A stretch of 47,714 nucleotides of DNA from CAYFZR01 sp046760505 [NCBI: Candidatus Hydrothermarchaeota archaeon] (GCA_046760505.1 JBHIEG010000015.1:1-47714), one strand, 5' to 3'. Counted from the stretch's first letter, positions 1 through 8,393 are shown. Translations and numbers: made by a program. The notes: a model not told the origin generated them from the letters alone.

Positions 1-35
1 TATCCAGTTTACTCTGCTCAGATTATCTTATCAGA

Positions 36-464
36 TTATCTTATCCGGTGCGGATATGACCTCTTAGCATCAATTATATGGGTAACCTCAATGCCTAATT
101 CAGTGAGTTTGTCAGAGATGTACCTTCTGTGGCAACGAAAGAAAAGAAGTTCAGCACACATGATCGCTACTCTTGAATCCTTAGCAAGATTTATCAGAGT
201 CTTGAGACCTTTTTTGAACTCTTCGGTTTTCATGTATTCTTTATATCCTCCTCTGTATCCGCCAAGTTCTTCTATGTGAAAATACTGAATTCTTTCCTTG
301 TTCAAAGCATCTTTTAAGTTTTCCTTTTTGAAGTGCTCGAATTTAGAAGTGGGAAATCTTCTAACATCAAGCACCTTGCCTATATCGTATGCCCTGAGAA
401 TTTCTATGAACTCATCAATGCTTCTTGTGCTCGTTCCTACCGTAAAAATTTCCATACCTTGCAT
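36..464 (-). CDS. DUF488 family protein
   Basis: The protein has 142 residues, the usual length for DUF488. The N-terminus (IFTVGTSTRSIDEFIEIL) and the late CAELLFFRCHRR segment, with its Cys/His/Arg cluster, are the family hallmarks. The biochemical role of DUF488 is not established, so no reaction is assigned. The first 28 nt overlap the end of the DUF1284 gene, so the two are probably co-translated. Start choice lies between ATG 464 and ATG 455 (MEIF), which cannot be separated by eye. The stop is within 40 bases of the window edge, so what lies downstream is unseen. Confidence 0.85.
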   Translation of the reverse strand: MQGMEIFTVGTSTRSIDEFIEILRAYDIGKVLDVRRFPTSKFEHFKKENLKDALNKERIQYFHIEELGGYRGGYKEYMKTEEFKKGLKTLINLAKDSRVAIMCAELLFFRCHRRYISDKLTELGIEVTHIIDAKRSYPHRIR

Positions 465-832
465 ACACCTCTATCTAACCACTCGCACCTCTTGCATATG
501 CTTGGGAGTTTTGGAACTTTTTTTCTTGTCAATAAGAATAGTTCTTTAAGTTCCATTTCCGTATTTATAGGTAATTCAAGAAATCTGAGAATTTCCATGT
601 CTCCTTCTCTTATTTCTTCCTCTCTATCCACACCCTCTTTCATACACCTGTTATCCGAGATCCACGGGCAAATTGAGCACACTATATCGCACTGATCAAT
701 TACCCTAACCTTAAGATTTGGATTCAACTTTATAATGTTCATTATCTCTTTCATTGTTCTCGTGAATCTGGCGTCGTATCCCTTGCCCCTAAAACCCTGT
801 AAACAGAGCAGGTGATGAGCTCGCAACCTCAT
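437..832 (-). CDS. DUF1284 family protein, probable iron-sulfur or zinc binder
   Basis: The 131-residue protein begins with the signature RLRAHHLLCLQGFRGKGY typical of DUF1284. It carries a series of cysteines (CDIVCSIC in the middle, CKRCEWLDRGVC near the end) that could bind a metal or iron-sulfur cluster. Function in the family is not established. It is the first gene of a two-gene leftward unit with DUF488, overlapping it by 28 nt, and its own promoter must lie in the 100-base gap shared with the divergent gene that starts at 933. Confidence 0.85.
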   Translation of the reverse strand: MRLRAHHLLCLQGFRGKGYDARFTRTMKEIMNIIKLNPNLKVRVIDQCDIVCSICPWISDNRCMKEGVDREEEIREGDMEILRFLELPINTEMELKELFLLTRKKVPKLPSICKRCEWLDRGVCKVWKFLR

Positions 833-932
833 ACATTCAATAATATAGTGATCATTAAAATAAAGTGATCCTTGAAATGATCAATCCTTAAAATATCAAC
901 CTTTAAATATTCCAACCTGATGAAAAAAGACC
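833..932. promoter_or_regulatory. Divergent promoter region with repeated TGATC sites
   Basis: This 100-base AT-rich gap separates two divergent genes. TGATC occurs at 849, 866 and 878, and AT-rich stretches such as CTTTAAATATTCC near 901-913 could serve as TATA elements for the rightward gene. The repeated TGATC words could be half-sites for a regulator, but they are short and may be chance. Confidence 0.4.
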
Positions 933-1331
933 ATGAAAGTTATGGTTATAGGAAGTCTGGCGAGCAAGAAGGACTTTGATAAAATAAAGTATTTCCAAAA
1001 AAAGATTTCAGAATTAAATTTTGAGATAATAAATCAGTTAGACTTAGACTATAGGGATATAGAAAATTTTTATGGTGAAAAAGATTTTGCAAAGCGCATA
1101 GTAATGCATGATATCTCAAAACTAATGGACTCAGATATTGTTATCGCTCTAGGGGAGATACCATCTTGGGGAACTTCCATGGAGATTTTAATTTCAAAAC
1201 TTCTTGGAAAGAAGGTTATATTCTTTGTTAAAGAGAATGTAAGATCTCCATGGCCTGTATATTTTTCCGATAAATTAGTTAGAGGCGAGAAAGAACTTTT
1301 TGAGTTCTTAACGAGTTTGAGGAGTAAGTAG
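933..1331 (+). CDS. Nucleoside 2-deoxyribosyltransferase-like protein
   Basis: The 132-residue protein reads as one Rossmann-like domain of the nucleoside 2-deoxyribosyltransferase superfamily. It has an N-terminal strand and loop MVIGSLASKKDF, a central DISKLMDSDIVIAL segment, and GTSMEILISKLLGKKVI, where the Glu after GTxx sits at the catalytic-Glu position of the family. Known members transfer deoxyribose between bases or hydrolyse nucleotides; the substrate here is unknown. It stands alone, about 70 bases before the next rightward gene, which appears to have its own promoter. Confidence 0.6.
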   Translation: MKVMVIGSLASKKDFDKIKYFQKKISELNFEIINQLDLDYRDIENFYGEKDFAKRIVMHDISKLMDSDIVIALGEIPSWGTSMEILISKLLGKKVIFFVKENVRSPWPVYFSDKLVRGEKELFEFLTSLRSK

Positions 1332-1400
1332 TCCTCAAAGAGTAACCTACGGTAATAACCAACATCAAATGATCTAAGTTATATACTAAGAAATCTAATT

Positions 1401-1988
1401 ATGGTTATGCATGAAGCTTGGATTGGAGGCCTAGTGTTCTTAGTATTCTTCTCACTTCTATTAAAAGAGAGGATAAGAAAGGAAAAGTATAGTGAAGAAG
1501 GACTTAGAAAACATGACATAAACGTTCCAAAAGAATTATGGAAACACATATCCTCAGAAGAATTTCTGGAGAAGTACCCGAGACAGTTAACCAGCGGTAT
1601 CATGCATCTAGCCATTCTAAACGCTCAAAAAGAGGGGAGAGAAACGGTAACGGTAGAAGATATAGAGTTGAGCGGAAGAAGAATAAAAAATCTTGTCTCC
1701 CTAAATCTAGATTTAATACCATACAGACTGGAAAAAAAGGACATAGACATTGAAGACGCATTGAAATCCATTAAGAGTATAGAGATTCCTTATAAAGTTG
1801 CGAGAGAAATAAAGAAGTTATCAGAGAAGTATGGTCCAACAGCAGGAGATCTTACCTTCTTTGTATTGCTCTCAGCATACAATCGCGGAGACATAAAAGC
1901 AGATCTCTCAGATCTTAAGAAGGCGATTGATATCGAAAAAACACTACATAACACAGATCTCTCCTTCTTTGATGAATTAAAACCCTAG
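1401..1988 (+). CDS. Uncharacterised membrane-anchored archaeal protein
   Basis: I do not recognise this 195-residue protein. It starts with one hydrophobic segment (about residues 6-21, GGLVFLVFFSLLL) followed by basic residues, so it is probably anchored with the body in the cytoplasm. A helical segment HLAILNAQKEGRETVTVEDIE (residues about 69-89) looks like a small helical protein-interaction fold; the rest is charged and helical. Two in-frame ATG codons, 1401 and 1407, compete as starts. The sequence AAGTTATATACTA about 25-35 bases upstream could be a TATA box. It heads a tightly spaced rightward group that includes AMMECR1. Confidence 0.6.
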   Translation: MVMHEAWIGGLVFLVFFSLLLKERIRKEKYSEEGLRKHDINVPKELWKHISSEEFLEKYPRQLTSGIMHLAILNAQKEGRETVTVEDIELSGRRIKNLVSLNLDLIPYRLEKKDIDIEDALKSIKSIEIPYKVAREIKKLSEKYGPTAGDLTFFVLLSAYNRGDIKADLSDLKKAIDIEKTLHNTDLSFFDELKP

Positions 1989-2019
1989 TAATTAAATATT
2001 ATGAGGGCAGAGTAAGATC

Positions 2020-2406
2020 ATGGATAGAGAATACGCGATTCCTGATGATCGCATCATTGAGAAGACCCTCATCGAGATTATGCGAAGGCACAAATTAATT
2101 GAGACTCAAAAAGAGCTTGGAAGACAAGTTAAAAAAATTATAAAGGAAAAGAATCCAAAATATAGAGTTAGCGAAGAAAGAATTAAGAAAATAGCAGCCT
2201 TAAGTCCAGAGATAGGAATAAGGGTTGAGATGAGAAGAAGCAAACGAAAGATTTTAAGGTGTCCCTGTTGCAAAGGTGAGTTAAAGGAGAGAGAAATCCC
2301 TAATCTCTTCGGTGGAACCTCTTCATTAAAGAAATGTGAGAGGTGCAATTTTGAGATCTTAAAGGATGATAAGGTTCCTAGAAAATACTCATTTATGATA
2401 AGGTGA
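2020..2406 (+). CDS. Uncharacterised protein with helical N-terminus and C-terminal zinc ribbon
   Basis: The 128-residue protein has a basic, helical first half (a possible DNA- or RNA-binding helix-turn-helix around residues 15-65, rich in Lys and Arg) and a zinc ribbon in the second half, with CPCC near residue 86 and CERC near residue 110. I cannot assign a named family. It lies 31 bases after the membrane-anchored gene, and its stop overlaps the GTG codon from which the AMMECR1 frame can start, which suggests translational coupling. Confidence 0.6.
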   Translation: MDREYAIPDDRIIEKTLIEIMRRHKLIETQKELGRQVKKIIKEKNPKYRVSEERIKKIAALSPEIGIRVEMRRSKRKILRCPCCKGELKEREIPNLFGGTSSLKKCERCNFEILKDDKVPRKYSFMIR

Positions 2407-3020
2407 TTCCAATGTTTTCTCTTGAAGAAGGAGAAATGCTGATCTCAATAGCCAGAGAGGCTATGGAAACTTATGTGAGAGAAAGAAGAATCTTGAAACC
2501 GGAACGCGTGCCAGAGAAATTCTTGGAAAAAAGAGGTGTTTTCGTAACTATTGAAACATTTCCGGATTTTTCTCTAAGGGGCTGTATTGGCTATCCCGAG
2601 CCAGCTCTACCATTGATAAAAGCCCTCATCGATTCTGCGATAAATGCTTCAACTAGGGATCCGAGGTTTCCACCGGTTACCGAAAGAGAACTAGATAAGT
2701 TAGTAGTAGAGGTAAGTGTACTAACAAAACCGGAATTACTTGATTGTCCTCCAAATGAGTATGCGAATAATATAAAAATTGGAGAGCACGGTTTAATAGT
2801 GGAAAGAATTCCATATAGAGGACTTTTGTTGCCTCAGGTTCCTGTTGAATGGGAATGGAACGAGGAAGAGTTTCTGTCTCAAACTTGCATAAAGGCTGGT
2901 TTGCCATTGGATGCATGGCTTGATAGAGAGACAAAGATTTACAGGTTCAGCGCACAGATATTCACAGAAAAGAGTCCAAGGGGAGAAGTAGTTGAGAAAA
3001 CTCTGAAAGAGGGCTGTTAG
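2403..3020 (+). CDS. AMMECR1 domain protein
   Basis: At 205 residues this is a full-length archaeal AMMECR1 protein. The invariant LRGCIGY motif is at about residues 58-64, and the PFAM-typical PRFPPV and PQVPVEW segments follow in order. The family is widespread in archaea and eukaryotes. Its biochemical role is unproved; proximity to nucleotide or RNA enzymes is common. The start can be GTG 2403, overlapping the previous stop, or ATG 2412 nine bases later. The next gene starts on the base after this stop. Confidence 0.85.
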   Translation: MIPMFSLEEGEMLISIAREAMETYVRERRILKPERVPEKFLEKRGVFVTIETFPDFSLRGCIGYPEPALPLIKALIDSAINASTRDPRFPPVTERELDKLVVEVSVLTKPELLDCPPNEYANNIKIGEHGLIVERIPYRGLLLPQVPVEWEWNEEEFLSQTCIKAGLPLDAWLDRETKIYRFSAQIFTEKSPRGEVVEKTLKEGC

Positions 3021-3269
3021 ATGTATCAATACCTGTGCAGAAGTTGTGGCTACACCATTTTAGCAGAAGATGAATTAGACTACAAATGTCCAGTATGCAG
3101 GAGCTCGATGATCTACACAGGACAGGAGAATGAGAAGGGAAGAAAATACGAGTGCCTCTCATGCGAGGCAGTGTTTTTTACAGATGAAAAAATAGAGCCC
3201 TACAAATGTGCAAGGTGTAATTTTTCCTTTACGGACTGGAAAAAAAGAAGAAAAGAAAAATATGTTTAG
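3021..3269 (+). CDS. Small double zinc-ribbon protein
   Basis: The 82-residue protein has four CxxC knuckles (CRSC, CPVC, CLSC, CARC), enough for two zinc ribbons, and a very basic C-terminal tail (WKKRRKEK). This architecture suggests nucleic-acid or protein binding. No named family is recognised. It begins immediately after the AMMECR1 stop codon and overlaps the next small membrane gene by 8 nt, so it is part of the same unit. Confidence 0.65.
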   Translation: MYQYLCRSCGYTILAEDELDYKCPVCRSSMIYTGQENEKGRKYECLSCEAVFFTDEKIEPYKCARCNFSFTDWKKRRKEKYV

Positions 3270-3426
3270 TTGGGATAAAATGAAAAGATCTACGGTTGGA
3301 AAGGCAATAACTGTATTTGGAATAATCTTGTTGGTGGGATCTCTAGGTATATGTCCTGAAAAAATCCTAAGCACAGCAGTATCCATATTGATACTCCTCG
3401 TGGGATTGTTGTTATGGAAGAAATAA
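3262..3426 (+). CDS. Small two-helix membrane protein
   Basis: From ATG 3262 the frame encodes 54 residues: a short polar head, then two hydrophobic stretches (GKAITVFGIILLVGSLGI and STAVSILILLVGLLLW) separated by PEKI, ending in two lysines. A longer upstream reading would start inside the zinc-ribbon gene at a weaker codon and is less likely. It overlaps the zinc-ribbon gene by 8 nt and closes the rightward group. Function is unknown. Confidence 0.5.
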   Translation: MFSWDKMKRSTVGKAITVFGIILLVGSLGICPEKILSTAVSILILLVGLLLWKK

Positions 3427-3537
3427 GAAAATGGATTGTAATCTAAAGTTTTTTAATAGAATAACCATTTTAAAATAAAGAAAATATCTTGAAAAAGTAT
3501 TTTAAAAATAAGGAAGAGAGAAACTAGGGGAATTTAA

Positions 3538-4218
3538 ATGCGAAAATTCCGAAAAAAAACTCAAATAATCCATGCATTAGACGTTGATAATATTAAAAAC
3601 GCTTTTCGAATAGCAGAGAACATAAAAGAGTGCGTTGACGTTATCAAAATTTCTCATCCTCTCTTAATTCAAGAGGGATACCAGAGCATTCAAAGACTAA
3701 AAAACATTGGTCTTCCGATACTTTTAGACTTCAAGGTTGGGGACATTCCAGAGATGAGTAGAAGGATTATTATGAACTGTATTGATTACGGAGCCGATGG
3801 ATTTACAGTTCAAGGATTTTTGGGTCGAGATGTTATTAGAGAGTGTGTAGAAACTGCTAAAAAAGCTGATACGGCAATTTATGTGGTAGCAGAGATGTCT
3901 CATCCCGGAGCATCTGAGTTCTTACAGCCCGTATCAAACAAAATAGCTGAGATTTCGAGAGATCTGGGAGCAAGTGGTATCGTTGCTCCTGGAAACAGAC
4001 CTTCCCGGATTACTGAACTTCGAAAAATCGTAGGGGATGAGTTACAAATAATTTCTCCCGGAATTGGTCCGCAAGGTGGAGATGTGGGAGATGCAATACT
4101 CGCTGGAGCGGATTTTGAGATTGTGGGGAGAATGATATACACTGCTAAAAATCCTGCTGAAAAAGCACGTGAAATCCTTGATACTCTTAATAAAAGGTTA
4201 AAAAATGTAAATCGTTAA
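3538..4218 (+). CDS. pyrF: Orotidine 5'-phosphate decarboxylase
   Basis: The 226-residue protein is a TIM-barrel OMP decarboxylase, which converts OMP to UMP in pyrimidine synthesis. The catalytic tetrad segment LLDFKVGDIP gives Asp64, Lys66 and Asp69. The phosphate-binding end (SPGIGPQGGD, then VGRMIYTAKNP) is intact. Length is normal for the archaeal type. A purine-rich stretch (AGGGGAATTTAA) precedes ATG 3538 as ribosome-binding site. It is separated by 111 bases from the previous gene and probably has its own promoter. Its stop codon shares bases with the stop of the convergent dut gene. Confidence 0.92.
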   Translation: MRKFRKKTQIIHALDVDNIKNAFRIAENIKECVDVIKISHPLLIQEGYQSIQRLKNIGLPILLDFKVGDIPEMSRRIIMNCIDYGADGFTVQGFLGRDVIRECVETAKKADTAIYVVAEMSHPGASEFLQPVSNKIAEISRDLGASGIVAPGNRPSRITELRKIVGDELQIISPGIGPQGGDVGDAILAGADFEIVGRMIYTAKNPAEKAREILDTLNKRLKNVNR

Positions 4219-4796
4219 GAAAACAACTTACCCCCCATATATCTTCCTTTATCTTCGTAGAAAAATTCTATATCCCCCAAAACAGGTTCGAAGGCAATTT
4301 GGGCAATTGAAGCGCCTATTTCTATCTCCAAATCGAGGAAAGGTTTCAATCCAAATGTAAGTTTTCCACTCCAACCAGGATCTATGAGAGTATTGTATAG
4401 GCTTGCGCCTATTCTAAAGAGAGAAGAGCGCTCGTATACAAATGCCAAAATGAAATATTTTTCTCCTTTTAGTTCTACTTTTTCTTTTGGTAAATTGATT
4501 TTTTCTATAGTTCTTATCAGATAGTAGTTCTCCTTCTTTATCCTAATGGATTTTCCCTCCTCTAGAACTGATACTTCTTCAATGTAGGCTTCATCGCTCG
4601 CCTCTTTTAGAATCCAGCCCTTCTTTACGTATGGAGATTTTACTTCGTTTAATCTTATGGCTCCTCCAGCATCTAACTCGTATATTTCTCCTACGCGGAG
4701 ATCGATACCAGAGGGGTTGATGTTTTCTTTTTTATAGTTCTCCACTATATTGTACTTCGAGATCAGTTTTTCAATTTCCGCGTGAGAAATCTTCAT
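4215..4796 (-). CDS. dut: Probable dUTPase of the dCTP deaminase/dUTPase fold
   Basis: The 193-residue protein has the fold signatures of the Dcd/Dut superfamily: NPSGIDLRVGEIYEL near the N-terminus, RSSLFRIGASLYNTLIDPGW in the middle and IGASIAQIAF later. Deaminating members carry a Glu after the DPGxxG strand (TLE); here the strand reads KLTFGL with Gly at that place. Simple dUTP hydrolysis in the style of the archaeal probable dUTPases is therefore more likely than dCTP deamination. It would prevent uracil entering DNA. It is the last gene of the long leftward operon, 47 bases after DUF1512. Confidence 0.7.
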   Translation of the reverse strand: MKISHAEIEKLISKYNIVENYKKENINPSGIDLRVGEIYELDAGGAIRLNEVKSPYVKKGWILKEASDEAYIEEVSVLEEGKSIRIKKENYYLIRTIEKINLPKEKVELKGEKYFILAFVYERSSLFRIGASLYNTLIDPGWSGKLTFGLKPFLDLEIEIGASIAQIAFEPVLGDIEFFYEDKGRYMGGKLFS

Positions 4797-4843
4797 TTTT
4801 CATCTCCTAATAAATTTAATAGAGTTAAAAGATAATGGGTCGT

Positions 4844-6046
4844 TCATTCCTCACTCTTTTTCTCTTTACCCTTCGGTAAAATTATTCTTTTTAGTTTACT
4901 TTCTTCCTCTTCTTCCTTCTTTTCTTCGGGAAATTCGAGATTCTTCACCGTTTCTATGCTATTTCCAATACCACAAGAATTTCCGACGCCAACAACGATT
5001 ATGTTTGATCCCTTTTCCTCCCTCATAATGATTTCCTTTACAGATGATAAAGAACTTTCGATTGAATCTGCAATCTGCTTAGACATTGGCTTTATTGCCT
5101 CTTCGGGACTCATTTTTATTATAACAGCATCTAGAGGAATGTTTTTCTTCGTTGCAACTTCCTCTATTTTTGCTTTTTCATGCATCCCCAATCCACCGAT
5201 TGCCACTCCTATGCCCTCGGCTACACTTCCGGATTTTTCCCCCTCAAGTTTTTGGGCAGCGTCTATGGTTACAATTCTCTTTATCTGGTAGTGAGATGTA
5301 AGAATTTCAACTGCTTCTCCCACCTTACCCAACCTTCCTCCAGGACCTTTTGGTTTAACGATAAATACGCTTCTACCATCTAAATCTCTTCTAGCAAGTA
5401 TTGTATCCTCTACTATCTCGGTAACGGTTGCATCCCCTATTAAATAAGTAGCCACCAAGGGACCTATTCCATCTCCTATAGGTCTTCCTTCTATCATTGC
5501 CTTTGTTCCTTCCAACTGACCCTTGGCTATCTTCATTATCATAGGTAGACTCATCTGTAAAACGAAGGCAAACTGCCAGTTACCCTGTTTCACCATCTCT
5601 ACATGGTGTCTAATAAATTTAGCAATGTTATAAAGGCTAACAGCACTCTTAAGTGACATAACTAAATTTGCTTTTGATTCAGTATCCATGTATGGGGCGA
5701 TTTCTTCAACTAATGATTTAAACTTGTGGTCAGTTATGTTGAACAAATGCTCAAATTTTTTCAGTATTCCAACTGGATCAAGGTCCACGGGCGGAATTAT
5801 GAAGAATTCCACGAATCTCCTAATCTTATTGCTTACGTCTATTTTTGATTTATCTTTTGTTAAATTAATCACCAGTTCTCTAGCCTCTTCTGCCATGTTT
5901 TCAAGTTTACTTGTGGATTCCTCCAGTTTTGATAGCAACCTTCTTGGATAGTAGAATATCCAAACAACAAATATGAGTAGAAATAAGATGTTCAGAACTC
6001 CCCAGAGACTTATATTTTTATCTATGAAAGATGAAATATCCATCAA
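4844..6046 (-). CDS. DUF1512 membrane protein
   Basis: The 400-residue protein matches the archaeal DUF1512 family by length and layout. It has one N-terminal membrane helix (about residues 14-31), a predicted coiled-coil neck, and a large soluble region with a nucleotide-binding-like GPGGRLGKVGEAV segment, a VTIDAAQKLEGEKSG segment and VVGVGNSCGIGNS near the C-terminus. The tail is highly charged (Glu/Lys). Function is unknown; in this operon it follows the translation and rRNA/release-factor modification genes. It overlaps the hemK-like gene by 4 nt. Confidence 0.8.
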   Translation of the reverse strand: MMDISSFIDKNISLWGVLNILFLLIFVVWIFYYPRRLLSKLEESTSKLENMAEEARELVINLTKDKSKIDVSNKIRRFVEFFIIPPVDLDPVGILKKFEHLFNITDHKFKSLVEEIAPYMDTESKANLVMSLKSAVSLYNIAKFIRHHVEMVKQGNWQFAFVLQMSLPMIMKIAKGQLEGTKAMIEGRPIGDGIGPLVATYLIGDATVTEIVEDTILARRDLDGRSVFIVKPKGPGGRLGKVGEAVEILTSHYQIKRIVTIDAAQKLEGEKSGSVAEGIGVAIGGLGMHEKAKIEEVATKKNIPLDAVIIKMSPEEAIKPMSKQIADSIESSLSSVKEIIMREEKGSNIIVVGVGNSCGIGNSIETVKNLEFPEEKKEEEEESKLKRIILPKGKEKKSEE

Positions 6047-6618
6047 ATTCCTCCTCTAGCCAATATTACCTGTAATTTTTCGAAGAAAAATCCTTTCTCA
6101 TTCAGGATCTCCCATTCGAATCCATTTTCCTTTAACATACGAAATGTAGCATCAAATTTGTTCAGTGAGGAATGTACAAATAAAATCTTTCCACCTTTTT
6201 TTAAATGTTCTGGTGACTCCATTATGAACCTGTCGATCATTTCTCTACCTTTGTTTCCTCCTGTCCAAGAAACATGATCACATGTTCCAGAGGGTAAATA
6301 AGGAGGATTAAATATTATTAGATCAAATTTACCTTTTATAGGATCAAACAAATCTCCTACTAAGAATTTAACCTTATTTTTTGCATTAATTTTTGCGCAA
6401 TAAATTGCCCTCGGATTTATATCAGTTGCTATGATTTTTTCAGAAAATCTTGATGCAAAAACAGATATAATCCCGCAACCAGTGCCTATCTCCAATATTT
6501 TTGTTTTGGGACTGATTTCTAACTTTTCCAAGGAATCCACAATCATTAGGGAATCCTCTTGCGGCATATAAACGTCATCCCATACTTCAAATGTGATTCC
6601 CTTGTATGTAAATTTCAT
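6043..6618 (-). CDS. HemK/Mtq2-like release-factor glutamine methyltransferase
   Basis: The 191-residue class I SAM methyltransferase has motif I ILEIGTGCGIIS at about residues 41-52 and the NPPY catalytic motif at 104-107. NPPY with this short length fits archaeal HemK/Mtq2-type enzymes that methylate the GGQ glutamine of the release factor. Archaeal and eukaryotic Mtq2 need the small zinc protein Trm112, and a Trm112-like gene heads this same operon at 11270. It overlaps ksgA by 4 nt upstream and DUF1512 by 4 nt downstream. Confidence 0.82.
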   Translation of the reverse strand: MKFTYKGITFEVWDDVYMPQEDSLMIVDSLEKLEISPKTKILEIGTGCGIISVFASRFSEKIIATDINPRAIYCAKINAKNKVKFLVGDLFDPIKGKFDLIIFNPPYLPSGTCDHVSWTGGNKGREMIDRFIMESPEHLKKGGKILFVHSSLNKFDATFRMLKENGFEWEILNEKGFFFEKLQVILARGGI

Positions 6619-7439
6619 GAGATCCTCTCAGCAAGTGTGTTGGACAAGTTAACTATTTCTCTTGGAGTTAGTTGGAAAGGTCTTTTTTTCTGCAATTCAA
6701 TATCAATGTCACTTAAAAAATCCTTAACTTCGTTTTTTGAGATTTTCAGTTCGTGATATGAATCGATCAACGCATTTTTTAGTGTTTTTTTCTTGTGTTG
6801 AAATATTGCCCTCAAGAAATCATCGAAAAATGCCTTGTTTTTGATATCAAATTTTTTTGATGGAATAATTCTAACTAACGCTGAATGAATCTTAGGTCTC
6901 GGGAAAAATGACCATGGCGGGACCGTGCGTAGATACTCCACATCTGCCTTTACCTGTACGGATACGCTAAGCCTTGAGTAGTTTCTGCTTCCATGGATGC
7001 TCATCATTCTTTCAGCGAACTCTCTTTGATACATCAAAACAGAGAGATCGAAGTTTTTATCCAATAAAAGAAAGGTTAGCTGGGATGAAATTGAATAAGG
7101 TAGATTGGATACACACTTCGTAAATCTAGGAATCTCCACGCTTAGAACGTCCCCTTTTATGAGTTCAAAATTATTTGAGGATATCTCGTTTTTCAATAGG
7201 GGAATCAGCCTCTCGTCTGATTCGATTGCGATTACCTTTCCTGCTTTTTCACACAATTTTTTTGTCAGAAATCCCAAGCCCGGACCAATCTCCAGGACTA
7301 GATCTTTTTTGCTTAGATTGGCGAACTCTACTTGCTCGTTTATTATGGACTCGTCTATCAAGAAGTGTTGATCCAAAAAATGTGATGGTTTTAGGTTATA
7401 CTCTCTTAAAAGTCTGAAAAGTTCATTTTTCATTCTCAT
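6615..7439 (-). CDS. ksgA: 16S rRNA adenine dimethyltransferase
   Basis: The 274-residue protein is a full-length KsgA/Dim1 enzyme, which dimethylates two adjacent adenosines near the 3' end of 16S rRNA. The SAM-binding motif LEIGPGLGFLT lies at about residues 49-59 and the NLPYSISS catalytic motif at 112-119. The C-terminal helical region with RPFQLTPREI is also present. ATG 7439 overlaps the DUF655 stop by 4 nt. The order rpoF, DUF655, ksgA, hemK is a familiar archaeal arrangement. Confidence 0.93.
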   Translation of the reverse strand: MRMKNELFRLLREYNLKPSHFLDQHFLIDESIINEQVEFANLSKKDLVLEIGPGLGFLTKKLCEKAGKVIAIESDERLIPLLKNEISSNNFELIKGDVLSVEIPRFTKCVSNLPYSISSQLTFLLLDKNFDLSVLMYQREFAERMMSIHGSRNYSRLSVSVQVKADVEYLRTVPPWSFFPRPKIHSALVRIIPSKKFDIKNKAFFDDFLRAIFQHKKKTLKNALIDSYHELKISKNEVKDFLSDIDIELQKKRPFQLTPREIVNLSNTLAERIS

Positions 7440-8047
7440 TCACTGATCTTCTTGGGAAGGCGAGTAACACCCACAAAGAGCCTGTATTTTCCACGTTTTA
7501 CCCTTGGTGAATCTTCTTCACTCAACTCAGTTATTATTCTCTTTGCAAGCACTTTTTTTGGGTCCGGTATCTTTATTCTTTCAGATATATCGGAGAAACT
7601 CTTGAAAGGTTCCTTCTTTCTCTCATTCAGTATTAGCCACATAAGCTTCTTTCCAATGCCCGGTAGCAATTCTAGTTGATGTAATCTTGTTGTTATGGGT
7701 CCAGCATCGTTGAAAAATTCAACGAATTTTTCTTCTTGTTCTGCTATCAAATTCTCTATGATGAATTGTAATTCCCCTTTCGCTGGGGCAGTAAGATCTT
7801 CGTACTTTATTCTTCTCTTCACATATTCTATTTCATCTCTTTTTCCCTTACCAATGTAAACCTTATCATAAGGCTTTAGTTCAACACCTTTTTTCGGAAC
7901 CAATTCCAGCAGGACAAATGTGGACATTCCTATGCACTGCACAATAGGCTCTCTTTGATGAGGAGGTCTAGGATCGTCAGATCTGCCCTTAGGTAAGGAG
8001 TCAAGAACAATAACGTATTCCTCTCTTGTCAAAGACACCACACCCAA
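7436..8047 (-). CDS. DUF655 family putative RNA-binding protein
   Basis: The 203-residue protein shows the DUF655 pattern: an N-terminal VLDSLPKGR segment, then YIGKGKRDEI, and a C-terminal helix-hairpin-helix (LELLPGIGKKLMWLILNERK) expected to bind nucleic acid. It is almost always next to rpoF and ksgA in archaea. No ATG is near the start; the frame can open at TTG 8047, GTG 8041 or GTG 8038, and the GGTAG overlapping the rpoF stop as ribosome-binding site favours one of the GTG codons. Confidence 0.85.
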   Translation of the reverse strand: MGVVSLTREEYVIVLDSLPKGRSDDPRPPHQREPIVQCIGMSTFVLLELVPKKGVELKPYDKVYIGKGKRDEIEYVKRRIKYEDLTAPAKGELQFIIENLIAEQEEKFVEFFNDAGPITTRLHQLELLPGIGKKLMWLILNERKKEPFKSFSDISERIKIPDPKKVLAKRIITELSEEDSPRVKRGKYRLFVGVTRLPKKISE

Positions 8048-8053
8048 AAAGAG

Positions 8054-8392
8054 CTACCTATAATTTGCAATCTTTTCCATTATAGTCTTAATTTGCTCTT
8101 CTCCTATATTGAATTTTTCCTTGGCAAAAATCGTTCTCAAATCATCTTCATCTTCAGGAAGAAGATCAGCTATTTTGATGGCAATTTCTTTTTTTAGACC
8201 CAATTCCTCTTCCAGTTCCTTAATTAACTTTTTTGATGATTCTATGTCTAATTTAGTAAATTTATTCACGTAATCAAGAATAAGTCTCTGCTCGTATTTT
8301 AACTCCCCTTTTTCCTTTTCTCTCTCGATAATTAATTCCTTTACTTGTGAAAGTGATACAGGTACCTGATTTATTATCCCCTTTCCTATCAT
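8054..8392 (-). CDS. rpoF: RNA polymerase subunit F (Rpb4 homologue)
   Basis: The protein of 112 residues from ATG 8392 is the archaeal Rpb4-like subunit F, which forms the polymerase stalk with subunit E. The HRDC-like helical part (LDYVNKFTKLD, then LPEDEDDLRTIFAKEKFNI) is recognisable. A longer reading from GTG 8401 adds three residues, but the ATG, one base after the rpl21e stop (TGAGATG), gives the typical MIGK start. It is co-transcribed with L21e, as in many archaea. Confidence 0.9.
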   Translation of the reverse strand: MIGKGIINQVPVSLSQVKELIIEREKEKGELKYEQRLILDYVNKFTKLDIESSKKLIKELEEELGLKKEIAIKIADLLPEDEDDLRTIFAKEKFNIGEEQIKTIMEKIANYR

Positions 8393-8393
8393 C

